Of a DNA stretch of 64,000 nucleotides, positions 49,896 through 60,509 are shown in pieces (position 1 is the stretch's first letter; each line of letters opens with the position of its first letter). The notes beneath the pieces were generated by a model. That model made no database searches. It was not told the DNA's origin and saw only the letters and a list, made by a program, of their open reading frames with translations. The stretch is from assembly GCA_900074885.1 (NCBI GenBank), contig FJUW01000047.1:248001-312000 (forward strand). The letters are read 5' to 3'. This DNA comes from Rhynchosporium graminicola (Eukaryota; Ascomycota; Leotiomycetes; Helotiales; Ploettnerulaceae). The translations under genes were made by a program, and so were the position numbers.

Positions 49896-50519
49896 TGGGA
49901 TGCATCTTAGGTTGGGTAGCAGGGATGGGGTGGGGGTATCAAGCAAACTGGCTCTTTTTCTGCTTGGAAGGGAATGGATGGATAGACTCGGGGCAGGGTG
50001 CTTGTATTTGCGCCGATTTACTTGGTGACTTTGGCAACCGACAGACTTGAAACACGTTTTAATATAGTAAATATAGGAGAACTATTTTCTCGTTTACAAA
50101 ATGTAAGAAGGCCGCATTAAACCCCTCACACTGTCCGTCTATGATTCCGAATCATCGCCCAGCCGCGAAGTCACTGCTGTTAAGCACCCGTCAGAGCATA
50201 GTTATTTCTCCATACAATATGGGCAAAGACTAGCTTGCCGAGTTAGCCATCATCTGGCCTCTAAGGAATCCAGAGACAGAAGAAATTCTTTGCTTCTTGT
50301 TCTGAGTCTAGACAAAATTAAATCGAGTTCATCGTAGAAAGCTTCGAAGAACACTTCATGACAGCGACCAACTAGATATCACACAGAATTAGGGGAAGGT
50401 TGAAAATAAGTCCTTTATCATCGCGTCTGATTGGATATCGAAGACTATGGCCATCATCTGCGGTTGATCTCAGCCAGCGGCAGGCACAAATTCCGTAGGA
50501 AACATGGCGCCCAGCCAAT
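49896..50519. other. Intergenic region between GH3 relic and permease
   Basis: No gene or repeat recognised. Confidence 0.4.
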
Positions 50520-52726
50520 TTATGCGATCCAGAACCAGATCTTCTGGATTACGTTCTTCGGGACTAGATCTGGCCACTCACTGTCCTGAGCATCCAAAGC
50601 TGCCTTGCCTGAGGTAATATCGGCATCGGCAGCTTTGATGATAGGACTTCTCTTGAAAACCTTCCAGAACCCGTAGAGGGAGAAAAATATCGGAACCCCG
50701 ATGTATGCTGCAAGAAAATCTACCAAGGTGTTAGTGTCAAGAGAACGTTGGTTATGACAAGGTCAAGTTACCTGTCACATCCCAGTTCTGGTGGTGCTCG
50801 CCAATGAAGACATGGAAGCCATTGAACAAAATAATGATGGCGAAGTACACAAGTGCGGCATATGCTGTGTAAGGCTGAAAGTGCGATTTGAATACTAGAG
50901 TGTTCCGGTCGACACCTTGTGCTTCGAGAGCCTTGTGGAACTTGATGTACGCAATACAGATCGAGCACCAAGTGAACAGACTAGCGATGGTCGTCAAATT
51001 CTGGAACCAGTTGAACACTTGAGAAGGACCACCCGATTTGACCGACAGGTAGGTGAGCGAAGATATGGATGCGGTGATGGCAACACAATAGTAGGGAACA
51101 CCAGCCTTGTTGCAGCGAAGGAGAAACCGGGGGGCCTGTTTGTTCTGTGCGAGTGCAAATAAGTACCGCGATCCGCTGTAGAGGAAAGCATTGGCGCTTG
51201 AGGAAGCTGATGTCAGAATGACGGCATTGATGATGGATGGAAGGACAGGAATGCCAGCATTTTGGATACCGATGACCCACGGGCTTCGAGCAGCGCCTGC
51301 CAGTCCATCACTTTGGGCCTTCAGTAAATGGGGATCGTTCGAGGCAACAAGAACACCGATAGCCAATGAGCCGAGGACGTAAAAGAACAAGATACGCCAG
51401 AAGACTCTGCGAACGGCTTTCGGTATGTTCTTACGAGGATTTTCTGCTTCGCCAGCTGCAACTGCCACCAGCTCAACTCCTCCATATGAGAAAGCTGCAT
51501 TGACTAGAACGGAGAACAGACCAAGAAATCGACCCGTATTCCCAGTCGAAGCGTATTCCTTCATAGCTCCAGGGTTTTTCCCTGGAACACATTCGAGTCA
51601 GTAATTTCACACCATACGGAGTATTATGACAAAGACAGAAACATGTTCCTGAATGGCTATGAATATGTGGACTAGAAGCCCGAAACACTTACAATAGCGA
51701 AAACCCAGCCGATCATGCTTCGGCCCACCTCCTAAGTCAACAATAAATGCCATAATCAAAAGACCCACGATAGTAATGATCTTAATACTAGCAAAGACGA
51801 ATTCAGCTTCTCCATAGATTTGAACCGCGAATATGTTCAAGCAGATAACAAGGACAATGATTATGGAAATCCAGAGAGCTACGCTGATGTGCTCGGCCCC
51901 TTTCCTGTACGGAACCAGTGTCAGCAATCAGTCATTGAGCGTGATTTTTGTATCAGGATAGAAACTCTGGCCAGTAACGAGTGGAATACTGAGTGGAGGG
52001 AAGGCTAGTTTTCTATAGCATACCAATACTGTATCACGATGGCTGCTGCGGAGATTTCGGCGCATAGAGTGATCGATGCATTGTACCAATTCTAAAGTAG
52101 GCTTGTCAGTTCTGTGAAAGTAGATCATCGATTTCTCAAATGCGTCGGTGTCCTAATACTGCAACAGAAGGAAAGTCGGTGGGTTCTTACATTCCACCCT
52201 ACAGCAAATCCTAAAGCATCGTCCACATATCTGGCGCAGAACTGTGGAATGGATCCAGGAAGCGGCAACCAGGTTGCCATTTCTCCCAAGCATTGCATCA
52301 TACCTGAACATCATTAGACTCTGTACGTGGGATATCGACCTAAGTAATGTCTTCTCACCAAAAACCGCCAAACCGGTGAAAGTGTAGCCTAGAAGAACAG
52401 ACAGAGGACCAGCTCGAGTGAAAGCACTGCCGATACCAAGGAACAAGCCCGTTCCGATAGTACCACCTAGGGCGATAAATTGTATGTGTCGAGACTTTAG
52501 ACTAAGATTCCGAATTAGCAATAGGTCAATATGTTCGATCATCAGACTCGACAAACCCGCGAGTGACATAGCCATATTCTTCAGCTGTTTCAAGATCCCC
52601 ATAGATACCAGCAGCTTCATCTATGCGACCACTTTTGCTCTCAAGCCCAGTCACGGGGTCAACATAGGCATCGTGGTGGCCATTGGGAGTTGGCGACTCG
52701 TTGACAGCATAGTTCTCCTTGTCCAT
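50520..52726 (-). CDS. Amino-acid permease (YAT/APC family)
   Basis: Plasma-membrane amino-acid/proton symporter of the fungal YAT family. The start is the ATG at 52726 ([11 protein letters not shown]); an ORF opening 21 nt upstream has no ATG. At least six exons, with introns of about 50-90 nt; main blocks are about 52726-52545, 52500-52360, 52330-51930 (spliced), 51900-51690, 51565-50770 and 50725-50520, for about 550 aa. After a polar N-terminus come [24 protein letters not shown] (the family signature of TM1), then about 12 membrane segments. Other marks are [25 protein letters not shown] in TM6 region, [23 protein letters not shown] and a C-terminal polar tail ([21 protein letters not shown]). 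The first intron has a weak GTTTGT donor. Substrate range cannot be predicted. Confidence 0.92.
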
Positions 52727-54025
52727 GGTTGCTGGTCGTTCCGACAAGTAGTTGTTGATTGGAAGAGAAGGGGTTATGGGAGAGCTGAAGATCTTATAGG
52801 ATCCAGAAAGCAGGCTGGGTTACGGTAGCACTGCAGGGCTCATATCTGCCGAGGGGTGTGGGATTGTAGGTGCAAAAGCTACGGAGAAGTCGTGCGTGGC
52901 CGGGCGGTTGCAGATGCAGATGCAGACTGCTGCCAGACACTGAATATTAGAGTTTGTGACCTCCACCCTCCGCTTTCGATGTCTACATTCAATGGCCAAT
53001 GTGGGGAGGCTTGTAGCCCTTCCACCTAAGATTCGCTGAACCTGAACCTACGAGGCTGTCAACAGGCGCGTCTGGCTGCCAGTGCACATGGATTCGAACA
53101 TATCGACAGAGTTGTCATGGATCAAGGAAGTGAGGGGTCGTTAATGGAGAGCTCCAATCTAAACACTTGCATACACTTTGCCTGATACAGAGTTGCTGGG
53201 CGATCTGGCCAATGTACGATCTACGGAGTATCGTGATGGATCCAGGATTGTACGCCACCATGTATCTTGTCAAATAAATAGGCTTCACAACTCAATCAAG
53301 TGAGTTGCTGGGCTGCGCATTGACCGAGCCAGGGCTTCAGTCTGTCCCGTCCTTTCGTTTTACTGTAGCATTGTATACATGCCGGGCCTTTGAGTTCGCA
53401 ACTTGGACTCAAACCCTTCATCTTGTGGTACACGGTCGTGCAGGGAAGGATTTTGTGCTTCTGGAAATGCTCGAATCCTTCTGCGAGATGTCCAATTCGA
53501 TACCTCGCTTGTTTATTTCTGGAAGCGGGCGAATCCCGTGGAGCGGCTCGTTACGACTTGACGTAGCAACCGGTACATTATGTCAGCCTTCGTGGAGATT
53601 ACACATTGCCGGGCAGTTCAGCCAGCGATATGTACTGTTTGAGCAGGAGGATCCTGAAGGCTGAACCAGCATTGGTCAACATCTTCTCGCTCTCTTGAGA
53701 ATCGTAACTTCCCACACTCGGAGGGCGAAGTTTAGAAAAGCATCGCCTACGGAGTAGTTCCTCGGCGACACCGTTGGTAAGAAGCTTAAATGGCTGACTT
53801 CCCTTACGGAGAAAATTGGCGTACATGGGCAGGGTGCTTCAAGACTATCTTGAACCAATAATAAAAGTTGTCGAGAAAGGGCCGAGGCGATAAGCACCCA
53901 TGTAAATTCAAAGTGAAGCCATTTGCTGACAGGGCCCTGCATTAAGTTAGTTACTAAGTAGCTGTGTTTGGCAGAAAGTAGCCAACCTTTCTTTCACTAC
54001 TTCTGCATGAGGATGCTCGCGATCC
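52727..54025. other. 1.3-kb intergenic region
   Basis: Upstream of the permease; no supported gene. Frames at 53305-53664 and 53676-53942 show no motif. Confidence 0.4.
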
Positions 54026-54027
54026 TA

Positions 54028-55388
54028 CAGAGGTACAGCGGTGAAGTGTTGTAAGAGGGGCCGACCAGGGTTTAGAGCTAAACCTATATAGGTAATATTA
54101 CTAGAATAGCTATGGACACGTATTAGATAGTATCTTAGGAGTAATAAAGTGTTCAAAACATTATTAAGATATCAGAAGTCATAATTAAGGCTCCTATAGC
54201 TCTTACTAGATCGAAATATACGAAAGCTCCTGAGCTTACACGCGATCAGCGCCGTGATATTACTCTTCTTCACTTAATCAGCTGGTCTTATAATTAAATT
54301 TCGAGCTACTTACCTTTCACTCCTACGATACGATAAATCAACTATGTAATTAATACTCGAGCTACTCCGAAGAAAAAGCCAGGTCGACCTCCTATTCTTA
54401 CTTAAGCTCAAGTCGAAGAGCTAGTCGAATTCGTATGTGCCTCGAAGTAAAATAAGCGTATAAGCTATACTTAACTAGCTAACGCACTTGAATTTAGAGT
54501 TAAGAAGGATACTATTCGATCCGCCCTTCTACGAGAAGAGTTTCACTAACGATTAGCTATACGAAAACTACCTATTTCAGAGATAAATCGCAAGATCCGA
54601 CTAGCTTAGGCTAAGGAGCATAAGAATTAGACTCTCGATTAGTAGTATCGAATACTTTAGACAGACGAGACCTGGATTACCGGAGGAAGATATACTTATA
54701 CCTAGGTGACTCGAAGAGCCGGTAAAGAGTAGGACGAGACTTGTATCGTTAAGAGAGTTTAAAGGAAGAAAGGCTAGATATTCTAGGGATATTTTCACGG
54801 ATATACGAAAGGACTAGGTATCTTCTAGGAGAAGGATTAGGGCTCGATAGACTAAGATTCATACTATTAATATATAGTACTAGTGATCTATAGGTATATT
54901 AAGCTTATAAGGCGTTAAGGAAATCATCTAGTACTTATATAAGACTTAGCCCCGGGTTATACTGCCGGCGATACGAAGCAAGACCTTCAGGAGCGTAGAA
55001 TAGTAGTTATTTTCTGGCTTGCTTTCTCTCCTGATTTAAACCCAATCGAGAGAGTCTGGTATATTATGAAAAACTACCTTTAAGATCATTACCCTAATAA
55101 TATGTCCTATAGTCGGCTTCGAGAGGCTATAAAGGAAGCGTAGGAAAATATCGGAGAGTACGAATTCAGGGAATTAATCGAGAGTATACTAGCTCGATAT
55201 GAAGCAGTAGTTCAAGCGGAAGGAAGATTTATAAAATACTAATCATTTCTTAAATGATTTTTATATTTTTATATATATAAATAATCGTGAAATCTATATA
55301 AAGTGCATTTCTAAAATACTACCTGTTTAAGGAAAGCTTCCTGCCCCCTGTTCGGCCCCTCTTATAACACTTAACCGCTGTACCTCTG
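54028..55388. mobile_element. Tc1/mariner DNA transposon, RIP-degraded
   Basis: 1361-bp element flanked by TA on both sides (54026-54027 and 55389-55390), the target-site duplication of Tc1/mariner. Terminal inverted repeats of about 37 bp start CAGAGGTACAGCGG and end GAGGGGCCGA; the arms differ mainly at G/A and C/T positions. The interior is very AT-rich. Same-orientation transposase remains are visible: TRDQRRDI, KKKPGRPPILT, LWTDETWITGG, DLAPGYTAGDTKQ and FSPDLNPIERVWYIMK. Confidence 0.93.
54200..55243 (+). pseudogene. Tc1/mariner transposase relic
   Basis: Plus-strand frame inside the element with many TAA and TAG stops where Gln or Trp codons would be expected, the pattern of C-to-T change from RIP. 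The first catalytic Asp is in WTDETW, the third in SPDLNPIERVW; the second lies in a mutated segment near 54950. The last readable part is ENIGEYEFRELIESILARYEAVVQAEG. Nonfunctional as read. Confidence 0.9.
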
Positions 55389-55390
55389 TA

Positions 55391-57178
55391 AAGCTGAATT
55401 CAAGAGCTTTCGAGCAGATAGATCCGCTGTTAGTCAAATCCCACGAGGCCGGCCTTATCGAAGATGGCCTGGAGCTGGTAATGCCCTTGCTCACTCTGTG
55501 CCCTCTAGATCTCGAGAAAGGCCATGCAGCCTATATTCCAAGTTGTTTGACAGGATTCGTGATATTGGTGCTCCCATTAAAGCCGTCCATGATTGGGTAC
55601 TCATGTCAGCCCGTATCACCTCCCCGCCCCCGTCCCGGTATGAGCTTCTTAACTTTAAACATGTTATCTTCTGAACATGTCACAAGATAGCCCGTAAACA
55701 GAGTTAGAAGGACTAGAACCAAGAGTTTTTGGCCGATTATTTCCAATGCCTCGGAAAACAGTGGAACATTTTTCCATGGCTCAACCACCTAAAACAGGTA
55801 GCTAGCTGCTTTATGCTGGGCGATGTAAACCTGTAGGAATCACACAATCAGTATGGGCATAATCTGGTCACGAATTAAGGCAATATGGGTTTTGCGCTCA
55901 ACAGTCATGAGCTTCGGTACCAGATCCAGCAGGTAAGCAAGACGCGCTACAAGAGGTCGCTGATGGCGTACTAAAGAGACGCGAGTTTACTGACTAGACT
56001 TTACCGTAATAGTAGCTTCCTCGTCGATAGATGACCAATTACAGCGCGCGCGCCATCGACACTCTTTCTAGAAGAAACACATATACCTCACATATAAAGC
56101 CACGCTCTTCGCAACTCGTCGCTTCTACCTTACATATATAGCTTGATCGATTACGGCGCCTTTAAAGGCTCGCAAGCTATTGGATTTATCACCTATCTTC
56201 AAAGAGGTAAGGTGCACTTGCGAGGCCATCAGAATTAGGTCGTTTCAGGCTGATCAAGGAGGTGAAACCCGAGATCTATAAAGGGGTCTTTGCCTGCTAG
56301 CAGAGCATCGATTTGCGTAAGAGAGATAGTTGAGTCTGCTATAGTACTAACAGGTAATTATTGCTCGAATTTGGGTATTTGGCTATTCGGGATATACTGG
56401 TTATGTGATTGCTGTAGGTTTACATCGCCTGGCTTAAAGCAGTTACCTGTTTTAGGTGGTTGAGCCATGGAAAATAATGTTCCACTGTTTCCGAGGCATT
56501 GAAAATAATTCGCCAGAGTTTTGGGGCTTCCTTTCGTCCTCGATAAGGTATTCTTATCTTCAAGCTATAGATCGCAAGGGTGTAAGCACGCCAAAGCTGC
56601 ATTTAGTTGCGTGAGTTCGAATTTGGAACGCTTGCATATATGCCCGGAATAGGAAGGTGTCAACTCGCAGTGGCTGCTAAATCTTTACGATGGTAGGGGT
56701 ATCTTATCAGAGCTGACCTGGATCCGAGGTAGTCGTTGGGTTTGCACTCCTGGAGATCCGAAAGCACCCAACTATCCCGTTTCAAGTCCATCAGGGAAAA
56801 CTCTACATGTTATCTAATGCCTGCGCTCTGATCTTCTCGCATTGACAACAGACCTCGCCACGATTACACCTCCCTTGATAGAACTTGAAAAGTAGCTAAT
56901 GGAATATCATTTGACCCAGTTAAAATAGAAGATGACCCCTTTGGCACTAGTTCTGCGCAGAAACAGCTATATAGTGCTGGATTGCCTACTGTAAGGAAGC
57001 GGCACTTGACATTGCTCCGTTGGCATACAAATATCACTAGCTTGCTGATAAACAGGAAGAAGCGTCTGAGTTGACAAGCACCCAGAGAAAGCACAAGTAT
57101 CGTTAAGCACGCGGAATGAGCAGGCAATGACATGGCAGACATCTAAGTCTCGATAACAAGCTCCGAAAGCAGTGGGAT
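55391..57178. other. 1.8-kb region with an inverted duplication and no intact gene
   Basis: AT-rich DNA between the transposon and the GPI11 gene. It holds the inverted repeat listed separately at 55705-56545. Nothing else is recognisable. Confidence 0.4.
55705..56545. repeat. Inverted duplication with arms of about 150 bp
   Basis: Left arm about 55705-55870 and right arm about 56380-56545 match in opposite orientation, including TCCAATGCCTCGGAAA, CATGGCTCAACCACC, CTAAAACAGGTA and GGCGATGTAAACCT, with scattered mismatches and small indels. About 510 bp separate them. Read as protein the arms give WN/HYFPWLNHLKQV, so they may be copies of a coding fragment. Confidence 0.8.
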
Positions 57179-57514
57179 GTGATATGGTCAGTTCCCACTA
57201 GACTAAAAGGTACATTGAGGAATCAAAGCCCAGTACTACTGGATCGATCTGCCACCGAAATAAGGAAAGGGGCATATGCTACTGCAGAGAACTGGGCCCT
57301 CAGTCTGATAGAAAGAATAAAGCAAAATTGCTCCGCAGTCAGAAAGATTCCAACGAGGATCGACTGGAACTACCCAATAACTGCCACCGAGAAACAGCAA
57401 CCTAATCAGGAGTACGACTGGTCCAGTCTACTAGAGAAGACAATAGAGTTTCTGAAAGAAGGAATCGAGGGTTGTATTGGTCAAACGATTGAATATCCAC
57501 CATATGACGGATGA
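57179..57514 (+). other. Open frame of 111 codons, possible 3' exon
   Basis: A stop-free frame with protein-like composition (EIRKGAYATAENWALSLIERIKQN .. KTIEFLKEGIEGCIGQTIEYPPYDG), rich in Trp, Tyr and acidic residues. It has no ATG at its 5' end, so it would need an upstream exon, which I cannot place. It ends 5 bp from the stop of the convergent GPI11 gene. Unrecognised. Confidence 0.35.
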
Positions 57515-57519
57515 TTCTT

Positions 57520-58324
57520 CTAATCCAGCTCGATTCTCTTTCCCTTCAAACCCCAAGCTCCGATTGTCTTGCCCAACACATATCCAGCGTACGCACCGGC
57601 TACGATCGTGACCGGCCATTTCTGCCATTCCCTATCCCAATCCAACGGAATCGGCACTGCGCCAACCCAAGCTCCCAACAGGCATCCGACCGCACCACCA
57701 AACACCTCATCGATAGGACTATACAAGGAGACTACCTCCCTCCATTTCCTGGCGTCGGAGCCATGGACGTATATGAGAGGGAAAACGGTAAGAAGGGCGA
57801 CGTGCGCGGAGCAGAGGAGGGTGTGGGGCAGGTGAGTGGTGAGAGGGGCGCCAAAGAGGATTTGGAGGATGCTTAGGATTGGGATGGAGAATGTTGTGAA
57901 TAGGAGAGCGACGAATGAGGTCTACATTTCCAACACATTAGCATAATTCAGAAGCAGTAAGAAGTCAGTGCCATCTACTTACCAGTATCCTCGTGGCAGC
58001 AGCTCCTTGTGGCTTCTTGGATGCGTTGAGTTTCACTTTCTTCACAACTTTGGGACTTGAGCCCACAGCTGGCAAGCAGACAACTGCGTACAGTATCTGC
58101 ACGACTGCCAGGGGCAATAAGGAGCTAAGCAGCGTAGATGTTGGTTGTGCGACTAAAGCTGGAAATCGAAGGTAGAAAGCCGAAAGGAGAATCGCGGGAT
58201 GAATCTGAGAGAATATCCGCGCAATATCGTTTGGCAGAAGTTCAATTGGCGAAGAAGGTTTGACTGTGATGACTTGTGGTGATGCGCCTGCGCTTGACAT
58301 GGTTACGGGATCAACGAGAGGCAT
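57520..58324 (-). CDS. GPI11: GPI-anchor ethanolamine-phosphate transferase subunit (PIG-F/Gpi11)
   Basis: ER membrane protein of GPI-anchor synthesis that partners the Gpi13 and Gpi7 ethanolamine-phosphate transferases. Exons 58324-57983 and 57921-57520 join in phase 0, about 247 aa, the usual family size. After a polar N-terminus come hydrophobic segments (IHPAILLSAFYLRF, LLSSLLPLAVVQILYAVVCL, SFVALLFTTFSIPILSILQILFGAP, LCSAHVALLTVFPLIYVHG). The closing region SPIDEVFGGAVGCLLGAWVGAVPIPLDWDREWQKWPVTIVAGAYAGYVLG is the PIG-F signature. The start at 58324 (MPLVDPVTM) is the first ATG in the frame; the frame opens further upstream without one. Confidence 0.95.
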
Positions 58325-58714
58325 TGCTGGTATCGTTTGAGCATGTTGGGGTAAGAAGTGATGGGGGACACTTTCAAGCTTCAATTATTCGAGGTATCGG
58401 AGAAACAATGTTCCGTTAGCTACTCGAAACTTATTCGAGTTGGATTTGAAGGCATCTATCTACGCACAAGCTGCTAAATGTGATCTTGTTGCACTGCTGG
58501 ATGAATGCATGATCTTCAATAAGCTCCTCATTTTGCCACTGCGATTCAGATAGCTGCTGGGCCTTTGCGTTTCTGCAGTCAGACATGAGGGTGGCAGAAT
58601 CTGGCAGGCTGCCCCAAAGCTACCCATGAAGTGTTGACCATTGTAATGCAGATTCTTATAGCCATCCATGCCAAAATCTCATGAATCATTGTGACCTTTC
58701 TACACATCCCCCAA

Positions 58715-59532
58715 TCAAGCTCCGGCCCCAGCTTTCGGAACCAGGTTCCTCAAAGACAAATCGTAGACGATATCCTCAATTTTCTTGACATTGTATTTGA
58801 TGCTATCGCTCCTCCTTCTCAGTGAATCGTTCTTGAGGTTCAAAATTTGGAATCCAGCATGTAGATCCTTAACGAACTGGCTGATTTGCAGAGGTCGTTG
58901 GTAATCGCCGAGAGTGACCGAATTGATAGCAAGCCGTGAGAGCTCTTCGATGAGGGTAATTAGGGATTGGAGGTATTCTTCGATTGTGATATGGAAAGCG
59001 TCTTTGTCTTTCAGGTTAACAGGCACTGCAGATTTTTCAGTAGGGGCAGCACTTGGGTAGAAATGAATAGCATACCGTCGAGAATTGCACCAACTTCTTC
59101 GATTGTGAGGAGTTTGCCTTGTTCCGCCTTGATATATGTGCTCATCCCACCAAGCCATCCGCAGAAGAGGATGGAGAAGACGACATTTTGTACATCTCGA
59201 GTCCAAAGGCTATTGTATTTGTAGTATGGGGATGACGAGGAGATCGCAGCGAGCTTGCTAATACTCTCTATTTCTTCTTTGATAGAGGCTTCTGCAGCGA
59301 CAAGAACCGGTTCAACTGCGATGGTTAGGAGATGTGAGCCTGATGAGGGGTAATCCTTACCGTTGGCAGCTGGAGTTGAGTGCGCCCTTGAGAGGACGGA
59401 TTGTGCATTTCGGCCTTGTCGCTCCAGCGTTTGGGTGATAGCTCTGATTTGGTCTCTGACATCTGCATCGTCGTCGATTTTGGTCTGCAGTTGCTCGAAA
59501 ATTCGAGGGTCTACCATTCCAGAGCTCGACAT
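58715..59532 (-). CDS. Translin
   Basis: Single-strand RNA/DNA-binding protein, partner of TRAX in the C3PO endoribonuclease. Exons 59532-59361, 59315-59076 and 59025-58715, about 240 aa, near the 228 aa of human translin. Start at the ATG of MSSSGMVDPRIFEQ; three codons upstream there is only a TTG. Conserved blocks: YYKYNSLWTRDVQNVVFS, LTIEEVGAILD, FHITIEEYLQSLITLIEELSRLAINSVTLGDYQRPLQISQFV, and GFQILNLKNDSLRRRSDSIKYNVKKIEDIVYDLSLRNL, which follow human translin closely. Some fungi lack translin, so presence is informative. The gene is head-to-tail with GPI11. Confidence 0.95.
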
Positions 59533-60135
59533 GATGGGCAATATAGAGGGTGGTTGTTTGGAGGGAGATTTTTACTCAGGGCATGTTCTAGGCTGGAGAG
59601 GCTTCCGAATTGTTCACCGACAAAGTCAAGATTATGGCAGCACAGAAGGCGGGCACAACGAGGCTTACAACAGTCTTCCTCGTGCAATGGCTGGCTAATC
59701 CAAAGAATACAGTTTTTGGAGAATATGGCAAGTTATGGTATTCTACATAGTCCGGCCCAGAGTTTCATGGCCGTATTGATTCTACCAAGTCACATTTCTA
59801 TTGGCCATGAATATCAGCGCACAATATGAAGATTCGCAAAATTAAATATACTTATGGGGTACAATAGTTAACAGTCTCTGATATTCTACAATCCCCAACG
59901 ATAAACAGTCTCTAATATTCTACAAATCTCTCCTTACTTAATTTCATGTGCCACAATCCTGAAGTACACGGCAAAGTTACCCACGACCATATATTTCTAC
60001 ACAACATGACAGTTTGCAATGCTTCGTACATTTGCCGTCATCCACACATAAATTCCCTGCAATCGTTCAGTCAACCCTAGTCCGCGCACACACCGACATT
60101 GCGCAATTCAAACCACCTCCTCAATTACTACGTAT
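59533..60135. other. Intergenic region between translin and U2 copy 3
   Basis: No supported gene. Confidence 0.4.
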
Positions 60136-60174
60136 TCTTCTTCACAATACTGGCAAGCCAGAATCTGCAATGAA
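60136..60174 (-). promoter_or_regulatory. Conserved downstream hairpin element of U2 copy 3
   Basis: TTCATTGCAGATT, the hairpin CTGGCTTGCCAG and TGAAGAAGA, in the same position after SLIV as in copies 1 and 2. Confidence 0.5.
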
Positions 60175-60178
60175 AAAA

Positions 60179-60470
60179 GGTCGCGTCAACAGGAGGCAGT
60201 GTAAGACCTGTGACACAGTGCGAGAAAGCATAGGCAAGCCCAGAGACTATCTCACGGGAGACAAAAATAAGTATAATCAAAAATCTTTTCCATTGGAAAA
60301 GTTTCAGAGATTAAACTGAAAAGAACAGATCTACTACGGGTTAGTGAAAGTCTTTCAGAACTGAAGACAATTGTGCTTACACTACACTTGATCTAAGCCA
60401 ATAGGCAAAGCTGTAAAAGTATTAGCAAAAGTAATCTTTGAGGTAGAATTTGGGGAGACGTGCAGAGCTG
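60179..60470 (-). ncRNA. U2 spliceosomal snRNA gene, copy 3 (closest to canonical), two predicted introns
   Basis: Minus strand. Predicted introns 60463-60411 (53 nt, starts GC, ends TTTTACAG) and 60380-60331 (50 nt, GTAAGC, branch CACTAAC, ends GTAGTAG). The exon 60410-60381 has CTTTGCC..GGCTTAG and GATCAAGTGTAGT, and the next exon begins ATCTGTTCTTTTCAG, so the joined core is exactly canonical. Stem-loop IIa is TTTCAG/CTGAAA with loop TTTAATCT and no intron. IIb is CTTTTC/GAAAAG, and the Sm site is ATTTTTG, fully consensus. SLIII and SLIV follow, SLIV with stem GTGTCACAGG/CCTGTTGACGC. This looks like the main U2 gene. Ends are estimated. Confidence 0.95.
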
Positions 60471-60502
60471 GCCTTTTTGAAATTTGGGCAGCGGAGAGTT
60501 GT

Positions 60503-60509
60503 TTATATA
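60503..60509 (-). promoter_or_regulatory. TATA box of U2 copy 3
   Basis: TATATAA on the minus strand, 44-46 nt before the end of the AGCTCT block. Confidence 0.65.
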
